Assembly (NCBI GenBank): GCA_002633025.1
Contig: NMRB01000106.1
Span: 208,714-272,713, forward strand
Source of the DNA: Notospermus geniculatus
Taxonomy: Eukaryota > Nemertea > Pilidiophora > Heteronemertea > Lineidae
DNA: 64,000 nt
Direction: 5' to 3'
This document shows positions 56,801 through 64,000 of the stretch, piece by piece. A program made the translations under genes and the position numbers. Below the pieces are notes generated by a model. That model worked only from the letters and a program-made list of their open reading frames with translations. It searched no databases and was not told the DNA's origin. The first letter of the stretch is position 1. Every line of letters begins with the position of its first letter.

Positions 56801-58198
56801 ACGAGTGAGAAAATTGTGCAGAGTACGTACTGGGTCGAGTTCAGCTCGGGCTTGAAAAACTGCACAATTTTCTCACTGACCTACCATTGAGGGGCCTGTG
56901 GTGTCTCTTTGTAAATATAATGTGCGGACTTCACATTTCATCTCAACTTGGACCTGAGTTTATTGGTTGAAACAAATCTTCTTTCTTTAGCACTTGAACC
57001 TGCAATAGCATCAATGGTGCTGCTCAGAACTTAGTGTAGAATAGTCGCCAATGTAGTATATTGGGCATTTTCACCTTACAATATCTTCACCTGTTGTTTT
57101 CCAGTGCCATGGCCTGTCAATCGCATCCCACGTTCTACAGCAGTCGCTCACTCGGGAGGTAAGCTTGGTTCCTGTGGAGTCTTACCTCTTCAATAGACGA
57201 TATCACTCCAAAAGAGTGCAACACCTGACGGGGCAGCGTCATGATGTCCTGCAAGTCATTTCCTGATGTCTTGATGTGAGACGAAAAAAATCAAATTGTT
57301 TCCCGACGTCATGATTGCTGAAACAACTGGATTTTTTTCAAGTCACCTCATGGCTTTCAGAAATGATGTGTGGGACGTCATGGCGCTGCCCGTTAGATGC
57401 TGCACTCATTTGGAGTGATAGAGTCTATTCTGTTTTCTCACTTGACTGAGGTGATAGACATTTGTATTGATTATTAAGAAGTAAACGCCTTAGTCTAATA
57501 TAATATAGATTTATGCTGATTTGTTTGTCAATAATTTCCTCTTCAGATGACGCAGGGTGAACTGAAATTTGCCCTCCAAGTTGAAATGGTGCTGAACAAA
57601 ATCCCACAACCAGAGTATCGGCAGTTGAACGTCGAAGCCATGATGGTGCTGACTATGTTGGTTGAGAACGACAGTGGGAGAGTCAACCTCAACTATGTTA
57701 TACACGTTGATAAGCTGGTCTGGGAGGCTAACATGCTGTTTCTGAAGGAACAGGTGCGTTATGAGCGATAGAAACGCATGCCGAGCTCCTGTTGGTTTTC
57801 GTCAGTCGTATAGCTAACGTCTCACAAACGTTTTCGGGTCAGAGTATGGCGATGAGTCCGACGGAACAGCAGGGTGTGCCCTGGATGATAGAAAAGGGAA
57901 CGGCCCTCTTCTTTGGTGGAGATGTTCCCTTTGGATTACCATGACTTTGTTCGTATCTTTCCAGGTTCGTTTCAAGGGGGATGCGATGTTGTGTTGTGCC
58001 AAGTTGCTGGCCTCTGGAGCCTCACTCAGACGCAGCAGTCATTCCTCGTGTGGCGGCAGCGCGGGAATATGTCAGCATTTCTACGACAGTGCTCCGAGTG
58101 GTCGATACGGGACTATGACATATCTGTTTCGTGCGATAGCTCAACATCTGCATTTTCCTGTTCAGGATGGTGATAGTCTTGACTGTGTTCTGAGTTGA
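32810..58198 (+). CDS. PHKA: Phosphorylase b kinase regulatory subunit alpha
   Basis: Large regulatory subunit of the (alpha-beta-gamma-delta)4 kinase that activates glycogen phosphorylase. Coding exons: 32810-32887, 33476-33634, 33887-34186, 34642-34722, 34900-35040, 35459-35563, 35907-36083, 36205-36408, 36926-37004, 37503-37637, 38319-38428, 39329-39473 or 41114-41273 (alternatives), 42763-42838, 43087-43172, 43537-43719, 44398-44562, 46719-46920, 47208-47286, 47846-48082, 48211-48340, 48660-48758, 49873-49976, 51889-51951, 53267-53305, 54385-54444, 56397-56585, 57105-57158, 57547-57753, 57965-58198. All phases fit, giving about 1311 aa (vertebrate alpha is about 1235). It starts [12 protein letters not shown], has the GH15-like N-terminal domain ([31 protein letters not shown]), [31 protein letters not shown] and the C-terminal [21 protein letters not shown]. 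It ends in CVLS, a CaaX prenylation box. Exons 49873-54444 are weaker calls: the donor GTTGTT after 49976 is poor, and linker exons may be missing near 44.6-46.7 kb. Confidence 0.95.
34209..34440. mobile_element. Pair of related hairpin elements
   Basis: Two adjacent foldbacks share AGTAAAAGCATT arms. One is bounded by GGGTCATATGAATAAA and its inverse TTTATTCATATCACC. The other is bounded by GGCTGGTATTCATAAAAACT and GTGAATACCAGCC. They lie in the PHKA intron before exon 34642. Confidence 0.7.
35152..35360. mobile_element. Long hairpin element
   Basis: Arms AAAGGGGCTCTTAATATTCG and its divergent inverse ending AGCCCCTTTT, with inner arms GAGGAATCTGAGTTGTGATC and GATCACAACTCAGATTCCTC. The AATCCCTGCAATTTGCA segments also pair. 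About 209 bp, in a PHKA intron. Confidence 0.85.
36482..36654. mobile_element. Near-perfect 75-bp-arm hairpin
   Basis: AGTAGAAATGAAATAGATAA at the left is the exact inverse of the right end TTATCTATTTCATTTCTACT, and the arms continue through ACACCGTCTTTT, CTAGGATATATTGAGACAAG and CTTTCGAC. The loop is about 25 bp (TTCATCAGGTCTCATGAAGG). It starts 74 bp after the donor of exon 36205-36408. The near identity of the arms suggests it is young or maintained by conversion. Confidence 0.9.
37152..37439 (+). mobile_element. tRNA-derived SINE with A-rich tail
   Basis: A tRNA-like head with A box AGCTGAGTGGTTATC and B box GAGTTTGAATCC. The body has GTAAGCCGTGGTGCCTTGTG and AAGGGCAAGTAAAAGACCCC, shared with 4887-5186. 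The tail ends in TACATAAAAAAAATATG. It lies in the PHKA intron before exon 37503-37637. Confidence 0.8.
37701..37850. mobile_element. Hairpin element, TGCACCAACGAAGATTATCT family
   Basis: Arms TATGCACCAACGAAGATTAT and ATCTTTGTTGGTGCATA. A close relative is at 58915-59065. The two share arms and differ mainly in single bases. Confidence 0.8.
37853..38097. mobile_element. Inverted-repeat element with CCCGGGTTTTTT arms
   Basis: Ends TAGCCCTTGTTACACTACAT and ATGTAGTGTAACCACGGCTA are inverted. Inner GAACCCGGGTTTTTT and AAAAAACCCGGGG pair. It directly abuts the hairpin at 37701-37850. Confidence 0.7.
39329..39473 (+). CDS. PHKA: PHKA alternative exon A
   Basis: A 145-nt exon (in phase 0, out phase 1) between TTCTTCAG and GTGTGT. 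It encodes [20 protein letters not shown] and on to [10 protein letters not shown]. It can replace exon 41114-41273. It resembles the vertebrate alpha sequence at its start (F-x-D-H-x-Q-F-Y-L-A). Using both A and B would break the frame. Confidence 0.88.
40494..40620. mobile_element. Hairpin element, GGGCCGTATTTTAGA family, copy 1
   Basis: The left end TAGGGCCGTATTTTAGAGCG pairs with the right CGTTCTAAAATACGACCC, with inner arms AACATTAAGGTC and GACCTTAACG. The same tips with different inner arms occur at 43258-43379. Confidence 0.8.
41114..41273 (+). CDS. PHKA: PHKA alternative exon B
   Basis: A 160-nt exon with the same entry and exit phase as exon A, between CCCCCAG and GTGAGT. It encodes [20 protein letters not shown] and on to [10 protein letters not shown], then an acidic end (NWDDD). 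By my count it matches exon A at 16 of 48 aligned residues, so the duplication is old and both copies remain open and spliceable. Confidence 0.88.
41437..41640. mobile_element. TTAA-flanked MITE
   Basis: TTAAAGGAGCACGGTA at the left and TACCATGCTCCTTTAA at the right, with TTAA at both ends as for piggyBac-type insertions. About 204 bp. It lies in the intron after PHKA exon B and is a different family from 10842/21402. Confidence 0.75.
41914..42243 (-). mobile_element. tRNA-derived SINE flanked by 14-bp target-site duplication
   Basis: The minus strand carries GGATTTGGCCTAGTGGTTTA (A box) and GGGTTCGATTCTGG (B box). The whole block is flanked by direct repeats TACATCATGATAAA at 41900-41913 and 42244-42257, a typical LINE-type target duplication. 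A segment of about 60 bp (GAATATGAAATAGAAATCGA and on) is present at both ends of the block, so the element is internally duplicated. Confidence 0.8.
43258..43379. mobile_element. Hairpin element, GGCCCGTATTTTAGA family, copy 2
   Basis: Arms GTATTTTAGAATGCTCCTCA and TGAGGAGCATTCTAAAATAC, about 58 bp long with almost no loop. Its tips match 40494-40620, but the arms beyond about 15 bp are unrelated. Confidence 0.85.
44037..44154. mobile_element. Short inverted-repeat element
   Basis: Ends GTATAAGTAAAGTCG and CGACTTTACATGTACTTATAC are inverted. The centre GAGGAAGACCCTTGTTGGGC resembles the centre of the MITE at 8233-8462 (GAAGAAGACCCCAGTTGGG). Confidence 0.55.
45345..45556. mobile_element. MITE, AATGAGGAAC family, copy 2
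   Basis: Left TAATGAGGAACTTTC, right GCAGGTTCCTCATTG, with internal GGCGCTGCGAG and CCGCTCGCAGCACCGACCTG as in the copies at 29061, 54492 and 59632. Confidence 0.75.
45743..46646. mobile_element. 0.9-kb element with 35-bp terminal inverted repeats
   Basis: TAAGGCCAGACTTTTTTTAT at the left is inverted as ATAAAAAAAGTCTGGCCTAA at the right, and the arms continue through AAGTTGGTTCGCGGAT and ATCCGCGAACCAACTT. No transposase frame exists inside. Flanking exons are PHKA 44398-44562 and 46719-46920, and the right edge is only 72 bp before the latter. Confidence 0.85.
47359..47560. mobile_element. MITE with 43-bp near-perfect inverted repeats
   Basis: TATGTGACCCTCCACAGCAA through CGCATGTCGCTCT at the left is matched by AGAGCGACATGCGACTGGTT through TGGAGGGTCACATA at the right. 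Related but diverged copies begin at about 6139 and at 48855. Confidence 0.9.
48855..49132. mobile_element. MITE of the TGACCC..CAAAACCAGT family, with a nested hairpin
   Basis: Starts ATATGACCCGTCACTGCAAA and ends GTTTTGCTGTGAGGGTCACA. It is interrupted at 48884-49006 by a separate hairpin. The uninterrupted relative at about 6139-6205 reads ACCAGTACTAAGTCATTCTG, which gives the empty site. Confidence 0.8.
48884..49006. mobile_element. Hairpin nested in a MITE
   Basis: Arms GGGCCGTATGCACAGAGCTT and AAGCTCTGTGCATACGGCCC, with inner TCGACCTT and AAGGTCGA. Compared with the empty site near 6170, a three-base AAA/TAA repeat appears at the borders. Confidence 0.85.
51639..51664. promoter_or_regulatory. 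CRE plus two CACGTG E-boxes, possible internal PHKA promoter
   Basis: TGACGTCA at 51639-51646 overlaps CACGTG at 51645-51650, and a second CACGTG follows at 51659-51664 after 8 bp. The stretch 51340-51760 is richer in CpG than surrounding introns. PHKA exon 51889-51951 lies just downstream and contains an in-frame ATG at 51910. This may be an internal promoter for a short C-terminal isoform. Confidence 0.35.
52849..53088. mobile_element. Inverted-repeat element with a nested hairpin
   Basis: The outer arms GGGCCCATATTCATAA and TTATGAATATGGGCCC with TAGCT words enclose a second hairpin at 52940-53057. The inner one has arms GGGCCGTATG..GTCGGACTTCAG and CTGAAGTCCGAC..CATACGGCCC. Confidence 0.85.
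54492..54866. mobile_element. MITE, AATGAGGAACCCGC family, copy 3
   Basis: Begins AAATGAGGAACCCGC and ends GGTTCCCCATTG. Internal CGACAGGTCGGCGCTGCGAG and CTCACAGCGCCGCGTCGTGA pair and match the other copies. Confidence 0.8.
55261..55647. other. Assembly gap (387 N)
   Basis: A run of 387 undetermined bases in the PHKA intron between exons 54385-54444 and 56397-56585. Frames running through it are artefacts. A missed small exon here cannot be excluded, but phase continuity across the flanking exons does not require one. Confidence 0.98.
55850..55978. repeat. Minisatellite, about 40-bp unit
   Basis: Three to four tandem copies of GTGTGGAATGGGCGTTAATT followed by TGATCGCAAATTTGACT. One copy lacks the TTAAT segment. 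Confidence 0.9.
56636..56875. repeat. 12-bp minisatellite and adjoining palindrome
   Basis: About eleven copies of GAAAAGAGCACC/GAAAAGAGCATA run from 56636 to 56775. They are followed by a palindrome of CCCAGTACGTACTCT..AGAGTACGTACTGGG and by GTGAGAAAATTGTGCA repeated inverted as TGCACAATTTTCTCAC. The block starts about 50 bp after the donor of PHKA exon 56397-56585. Confidence 0.85.
57206..57421. mobile_element. MITE with ATCACTCCAAAAGAGTGCA ends
   Basis: The left TATCACTCCAAAAGAGTGCA and GGGCAGCGTCATGA arms pair with TGCACTCATTTGGAGTGATA and TCATGGCGCTGCCC at the right. It sits between PHKA exons 57105-57158 and 57547-57753. Confidence 0.85.
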
Positions 58199-58914
58199 TC
58201 ATGTTGTTTCCCAAGTTCTGTGAACTGTGCTGGGTCAAGGAGTAAACAATAATGAAATTTGAGATACAGCTGAGTAAAAAGATTTTGCAACACCAAAAAC
58301 TTGCTTCAGTCAAGTTTCGTAACACCTTTGTACCGGTAATGTTTTGTTTTCCTGTGCTTTTGGAGTTGTGTTTTTTTGCAGATAATCTTTACCCAATAAC
58401 AAAATGTATCTCGCTCATGCTGCATTCTCCTGCATGTTAAAACAAAACCTTTGTTTACACCTTCAACTACTATTTATGCTCGAACAAATTCTGCAACTTT
58501 TACAATTCCAGCTTAAATCCACTCCATTTTCAAACTGTAAAATATTTGTGTACTAATTTATGGTGCTTTGTAGTCAAAATGTACTTTGTAAATATATTTG
58601 GAGTTGATTGATTTTGATGGCAGTGTTACTGAAAGAAGGTAATACTGTTCAGCTGAATCTTTGTCTATCTTCAGTTAACTCTTTATAAAAGCAAAGCGAT
58701 GGCATCTGTCATGGAGGAACTGAGAAGTACATGTAGGATGACAAGCCAGCATGTCACACTTTAGACGTCTTTAAGATCGGTGATCGAACAAAATCCATCT
58801 GTTTTAAGATGACATGGGTGCCCTTTAGTGCATTTTTTATGGATTTTCATAAATATTTTCTTGGTGACGTTCAGTAGTAAACGCATGTAGCTCAAGTACA
58901 AGATTGTTGTCATT

Positions 58915-59065
58915 TAGGCCCGTATGCACCAAAGAAGATTATCTTGAACTCAGGTTGAGCCACAGCTTTTCAATTGTTCATGTTTGCCAGGGCACGATGT
59001 GACAATGGAAAAGTTGTGGCTCAAACTGAGTTCAAGATAATCTTCGTTGGTGCATACGGGCCTAA
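58915..59065. mobile_element. Hairpin element, second copy of the 37701 family
   Basis: TAGGCCCGTATGCACCAAAG and the inverse GTTGGTGCATACGGGCCTA form the tips, with arms AGATTATCTTGAACTCAG. Its tips are more complete than those of the copy at 37701-37850. Confidence 0.88.
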
Positions 59066-59106
59066 GGGTTTATAAAAACATCTTATTTCCTTTGCTGTAA
59101 GTGATC

Positions 59107-59216
59107 AGGGGCCATATGCATAAAACATCTTAAAGTGTAAAATTTCCCTTAAACTATTGTTCCAAACAAAAGATAAAGGAAATTTTACACTTAGGAAGTT
59201 TTATGCATACGGCCCC
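59107..59216. mobile_element. Short hairpin element
   Basis: Tips GGGGCCATATGCATAAAAC and GTTTTATGCATACGGCCCC. Inner GTGTAAAATTTCC and GGAAATTTTACAC pair. Only about 50 bp downstream of the hairpin at 58915. Confidence 0.88.
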
Positions 59217-59631
59217 AGGTTTTTGCTGTCCGAGTTGCCCTGTCTATCACATTAGTATCTGGTCCGACTGGGTACTGAACCCGAGGTGACAGGCACTAGG
59301 TGACAGGCCGTCTGTCATGGCTCACGAGTGATGTTAACAAAAGGTATAATGTGATATAGTGTAGGATAGTCATGTAAATATTTGGCCAAATCTTAAATTC
59401 TTGTGTAAAGTGATGGTTTAGAATGCTTACAATGAGTTTAAATCAGTGGAAACTCGACAGTATGGAGGCGGGCTTTGAAAGCTTCTCAACGACTTCTACC
59501 GTAAGCGAGAAGTGAGTTTGCTCTGCACAACAACAGCTTGAGAACATGTTATGTACTGGGGTACTGAAGGTAGAAATGCTCCACAGTTTGTAACCTCCAT
59601 CTAGTTCATTGAAAGTGTATGTCGTATGAGT

Positions 59632-59824
59632 GTAATGAGGAACCTGCTGAACTGCCGCTACTGGGAGGTGCTGTGAGCGGTTGACGTCTCGGTCCATGTT
59701 ACACTGCGTCAAGGACGTCGCAAAGTGGCAACATGGCATTGCTTTGATGTGTTTTTTACGTCTTCGGTACAGTTGCTCACAGTGCCGACCTGTCGAGATA
59801 TAAAGTAACGCGGGTTCCCTATTC
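59632..59824. mobile_element. MITE, AATGAGGAAC family, copy 4
   Basis: Left TAATGAGGAACCTGC, right GCGGGTTCCCTATT, with internal AGTGCCGACCTGTCGAGATA matching copy 2. Confidence 0.75.
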
Positions 59825-59911
59825 ACTTTGAATTGTATTGCCACAAAACCATGTACATTTAGTTGACTGTAATTTAGAAAGTTTTCCCACAAGGTTTTCC
59901 TTTTCCGGGGC

Positions 59912-60270
59912 CCTCAAAGCACCTATCTACCGGGGAGTTTTCTCACGGAAGTTAGCTCGCAATAGGCAATTCACCAATGTTTGTTTCCCTACTTTTTACA
60001 CTGCAACCAACGATGCAAGCAGCCTGCTCATACTTGAGTTGCCCACTGGCAGAAAGGCAACTTGTGCCAAAAAACTCTCCCTTAAGGCGACTATCCACGT
60101 GATAGTTTTCTCGCAGAAGTTGGCTCACAATGGGCAATTCACCATTGTTTGTTTCCTCACGGCTTACGCTGAGACCAATGACACAAACAACTGCTCACAG
60201 TCAAGTTGCCCATTGAGAGCCAACTCGCGCTAGAGAACTCTCCCATGGATAGGCACCTTTAGATAGGTGC
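59912..60270. mobile_element. Two tandem copies of an inverted-repeat element
   Basis: About 59930-60085 and 60095-60262 are direct repeats of each other, sharing AGTTTTCTC..GAAGTT and GGGCAATTCACCA.TGTTTG. Each also folds on itself, for example GGGCAATTCAC against AAGTTGCCCA. GGTGCCTA words recur at the outer edge. Confidence 0.65.
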
Positions 60271-62209
60271 CTTAGGCTTTATGTAGTATGTCATCTTGGT
60301 GTCTACCAGAGATAATTATTTATTGTTGAAGTTAATTTCCTTTTTTGCTTTTTATACATGGATTGTTTTGGTTTAAAGGTGAGTTAAAAACGAATTTTGT
60401 GCTTAAATTCGTACTAGTGCAGCTGTTTTTATGTTTGTCAAATCTAATACTTTAATATAAATGCGATTTCCTCTATATTTTTTGTTTGTTAGTTTGTGAG
60501 AATGGACTGAATGATGTGGGTTAGGTGAAGGTTTACATGATGTTTTATGCTAACCAGTGGTGTATTGAGTAAAAATGAAGAAGAAGCTAGCTACCTCACT
60601 GTTAAATGTCACAGAAACAAAATGGCGGCGATCCAGAGAGGTTTATCTGACAACAAACATGACAAGTTTCACATCAATAGCCCCAGTGGTTATGAAATGT
60701 GCCCTGTTATTAACAGACGACGACGGACGCTGCAGCATCGTAATACAGTCAGACCTCGTTAGTCCGAACCTGTTTGTTCCTGGGTTCCAAGTTCGGATTA
60801 GCGAAGTTTCCGGATTACCGAATTCGACATTGACCGGAGTGAAATTAGGTCACCATGACGACGGATGATCGACTCGGCGATCGCCAAGCTGATGGAAGGC
60901 CTAACCAAACTTACCGGTATAGATGAGATCAAACTTCGTAATTAGGTCATTGCCATGGATAATTCGCGCATGCGCATTTTGCCGTTTTCTTTGGACCAAG
61001 CCGGAAGTCGATGTTTTAATGGCTTTCAACGAAGGATTTGCCGGTGGGTCGCACATTTGGCCGTTTTCTGTGGGCTTTTGGCCGTTTTCTGTGGGCTTTT
61101 CGCCCAGCTTTGTGTTTATAAGTGTGTGGNTTAATGTTGCAACCATCCGGAAAATTCTAGAAGAATCGGCCGGCCATTTTTTCCAATGCGGGCAGATGTG
61201 CATCTCGCTCAGACCCACATTACCTGTCTCATACGTCTGTACTTGTAGGGGGAGGGGGAGGTTCTTGGGGACCCTAGGGCTTACTACATTTAGTGTGTAG
61301 TAAGCCCTAGTCCCGAAGAACCCTCCCTCCCCGTCAAGTACGTGTACAAACAGACATAATGAGATAGCTGTGCCCACATTCCATGTGCACCCGCGTCTCT
61401 TCTCTTGTCTTCAGGCATCTTTCTCACTTCATAAGCATCTGAATTCCTGAAAAGATAAGAAAATGCAGTGTAGGCGTTCTTTTATTTAGTGCTTTTGATA
61501 TTTTGTTGTCAGAAGATCACATCATTTGAGAACTATGTGCTGGACAGAGATAAAACCCATCAACGCCTGTGGCGCTAATCGATACGCCGAAACTATCAAC
61601 CAAAATCTTTGTGAATTGTAGGCCTACTAGTATTTGACTTTTATATGGTCACAAGCATAGTTTATGAAGCCACGCCGAGCGGCAAAGTAGTTTTAAATTT
61701 CCCGCAAAGAGGATGACCAATGAAAATGAACGCTTCCAGCCTCGTTCCCAGGTTTCGGCGCATCTTTACTTTTTTTCAGTTATGCGCATGACCGTGGCAG
61801 GGAATTTGAAGTGGAAACATGTGGATTTAGATTGGTACAAATCGGCGGTTTATCATAAACCCACCTAGCGGAGGAGCATGGCACCAATCTGACATAAACT
61901 TAGACTGGTTCTCCTTTTTCCCGCTGCACTCCCGCGGCGCTACTATCGTTCCCACCGAGGACGAACTGAGACGTGACTGGATGATGGATCTTCGGCACGA
62001 ACGGAAATGGTCACGACAACAACAATACCTACTGCCGCTTTCAACTAGACTGGTACCCTGTCTTTATAGATGGCTGAAAATATAAAGTGTAGTAGCGTAG
62101 CGTCACGTAGCGGAACGACAAGGAACTAGTCTAGCTTTCAACATTTTGAGACACTGATTTTGTGTGTTATGTCATTTATTGCGCTTATGCTATCATCCAC
62201 TTCCCAATA

Positions 62210-63986
62210 ATGTCATTCAGCTTTGGACAGACCCCTAGTCAAACCAAAGGATTTACATTTGGAACCCCTAGGTATTCATTAATATGCATTTTGGTGCACT
62301 TTTTCTTGCGTGCACTTCCTACGTGCATTNCCCCCCCCGGGGCCACGGCAGCTTTTTGGTCCGGGGGGCAAAAGCCTCTCTGGGGGGGGGCAGTGTTAGG
62401 CAGGCCTGTCAAGTCTCCCGCATCTGATCTGCGGGACGGGGAGGCTGACGCACGCAGCATTTGACCCGAAGGCGAATCTCCATCCCATCCAGCAGCAGCA
62501 CAGTAGAGACCAAACGCCTGATCAGGCCATATGGCTTCATCAGGCAACCTCTCCTGATGAGGCAATATCGGTAGCTTGATGAGGCAACCATCTCAAGAAT
62601 CAGAAAGAAACAAGGAAGAAACAAAGTGGCCGCAAGCGAAACAAAATGTCATATGACTAAAAGCATGTGTTTAATGTTTATACCATACTTGATCTCACCG
62701 TGCAATTCTCTTATCTACCGTGGAATTATGACGTAATCAGTGTGTCAAATCAAAAGGTGTTTTCCATTAGCAGAAGCTGGAGAATACCAGGATGTAGCCT
62801 CATCAAGCTACCTCCAATATGGCGGACGTTGACTGATGAAGCCATCTGATGGAAAATCTGTTAAAAAACACCAACACAAGTTTGAATGAAAATACTTTTG
62901 TTACTGGTTGCTTTTAAATAGTGGATCACATGCTTTAGACTGAAAATCTGAAGAAAAAAACATACAAGAAAAACAACAGGAAATTATCCACATGGCTTCA
63001 TCAGGCTACCTTGCCTGATCAGGAGATGGCCTGATCAAGCGTTTGGTCTCTACTGAGCACTCCCACCGCCGCGCCTGCAGCGCGGGCATGAGTCATGAGT
63101 GGTTTCTCACGCCGCATCATCATGACAATCTCTCCATGCCAAAAAGCCGATTTTTTGTTCAATCATTACGCTTGTCAAACCTCCCGCATCCTGCTTTGCA
63201 CCAAAAACGTAGCATGATTTTGTCAACTTCGTCGCGATCTAACCTAGAGTTAAGGCTTTAGGCCGAGCGCCATTTGTTGTGTTCGCGGTATTCTCTGCCT
63301 GTGCATGAATGAGTTCAGGCCCAGGCACGAGGTTGGTTGGCGCCACCTGCAAGTCGACATTGGTGAAACTAATGCACAATAAACATGAATAAAGCTTGAT
63401 GTGAATGACGAATGATGAGGGAGGCGGGCAGTGGATCACAATCCACGCCCATCTGCGAAGCGTAAACGGCATTTTGTGGAGTACACTGATTGACTCAACT
63501 GAATAGCCTACATTGCTATTGCACATTAGTGTTCCCATTGTCCGATTCATCATTAGACCATCAATGATTATTTTTCTCTTCATGTTTTCCTCTGTCCCTG
63601 AGCATGCCTAGGTCTCATAAATCCCTATCTTTTTTCAGTACTACTGCAACCACCGGAGCTGGAGGATTTACCTTCGGAGGTGCAGGTAAGGTCTACATGT
63701 ACAGTATCGGTTTACTGTCAATGTCGATTGCAACAGAGGAGATGCTGAGTTTCATAAGAGAGACCAGAGTGAGTCTTGTCAAGTGACTCAAAATATTTGC
63801 ATGTTGGCTGCATCATAGATTGATTAATAGATCTTGATATTTCCATTGAAAAAATCTTTCTAATTTCTATAGCTACGACCAAAGCAGCCACAACTGCACC
63901 AAGCCTTGGCTCCCTCACATTTGGAGCTAGTTCTGCGGGGACCACAGCAGCACCCACATCCACAGGTCTTACCTTGGGTGGTTTAG
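62210..63986 (+). CDS. FG-repeat nucleoporin (Nup58/Nup62-like), 3'-partial
   Basis: A nuclear pore central-channel protein. Its FG repeats bind transport receptors. Three coding exons are seen: 62210-62271, 63639-63685 and 63873-63986, with phases 2, 1 and 1 matching across the junctions. It starts MSFSFGQTPSQTKGFTFGTP and continues with GAGGFTFGGAG and then a Thr/Ala-rich stretch with LGSLTFGASS and TGLTLGGLG. FTFG, LTFG and GLTLG repeats with Thr/Ala spacers are characteristic of Nup58 (NUPL1) and Nup62, and GLTLGG favours Nup58. The conserved coiled-coil half that would decide lies beyond the window. Intron 1 carries a transposon at about 62500-63055 and a single N at 62330. Confidence 0.75.
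62500..63055. mobile_element. Non-autonomous DNA transposon in nucleoporin intron 1
   Basis: The left end AGTAGAGACCAAACGCCTGA matches the inverse of the right end TCAAGCGTTTGGTCTCTACT. Both ends carry subterminal repeats of CTGATCAGG and GCTTCATCAGGC-type words. A possible AGCAC target duplication flanks it (62496-62500 and about 63056-63060). About 0.55 kb with no transposase. Confidence 0.7.
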
Positions 63987-64000
63987 GTAAGGGTACGTGT

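Larger units (their letters stand above)
58199..62209. other. Intergenic region between PHKA and the nucleoporin gene
   Basis: No coding exon was recognised. No canonical AATAAA was seen soon after the PHKA stop. Elements at 58915, 59107, 59632 and 59912-60262 fill the first part. The stretch 60960-62150 is more GC-rich, with an NRF1-like GCGCATGCGCA at about 60967, a CCGGAAGT ETS-like site at about 61001 and TTTCCCGC at 61698-61705 (E2F-like). It may carry the promoter of the nucleoporin gene. Confidence 0.55.

Noticed and set aside
56593-56865. Minus-strand 90-aa frame with FSMLFS repeats
   Set aside because: It is the reverse reading of the 12-bp GAAAAGAGCACC minisatellite.
60745-60900. 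CAGTCAGACCTCGTTAGTCC, which looks like a pogo/Tigger end
   Set aside because: Only one end was found and no inverted partner at a sensible distance, so an element could not be delimited.

Overview
The window is nuclear DNA from an animal. Genes are split into many short exons with GT-AG introns, intergenic space is long, and there are tRNA-headed SINEs, LINE fragments and very many short inverted-repeat elements. The gene content, the repeat style (hairpin MITEs, Helitron-like elements with trinucleotide and tandem-repeat cores) and the frequent TACATGTA and AGGCCT words suggest a marine invertebrate bilaterian such as a hemichordate, echinoderm, amphioxus or lophotrochozoan. I cannot fix the species.

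Layout: (1) 826-11844 (+), the 3' half of a PDE2A-type cGMP-stimulated cyclic nucleotide phosphodiesterase, from within GAF-B to the stop; two of its exons exist as tandem duplicated, phase-matched alternatives. (2) 12.0-23.1 kb, gene-poor and repeat-rich: MITEs, a satellite full of TGACCTTGA motifs, a minus-strand LINE 3' end, an unknown repeat-derived ORF, and a LINE ORF1 remnant interrupted by a TTAA-type MITE. (3) 23105-28428 (+), a complete five-exon PAR-domain bZIP transcription factor (HLF/TEF/DBP/Pdp1 type), 302 aa. (4) 31649-32113 (-), complete UQCRQ (complex III subunit 8), 82 aa in two coding exons, whose open frames are very short. (5) 32810-58198 (+), a full-length phosphorylase kinase alpha regulatory subunit of about 1311 aa in about 29 exons, divergently arranged with UQCRQ, with another mutually exclusive exon pair and a C-terminal CaaX box. 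(6) 62210 to the window end (+), the first three coding exons of an FG nucleoporin, best match Nup58/Nup62.

Functional theme: PDE2A (cAMP/cGMP breakdown), phosphorylase kinase alpha (a PKA target that drives glycogenolysis), UQCRQ (respiration) and a PAR bZIP (circadian/metabolic regulator) are all linked to energy metabolism. That they sit together may be chance. The most notable signal is three pairs of apparent mutually exclusive exons in two signalling genes, including the cGMP-contact exon of GAF-B and the H-loop exon of the PDE2A catalytic domain.

Assembly notes: a 387-base run of N (55261-55647) lies in a PHKA intron. Single Ns at 19113, 21077, 61130 and 62330 look like contig joins, several beside inverted or duplicated sequence.
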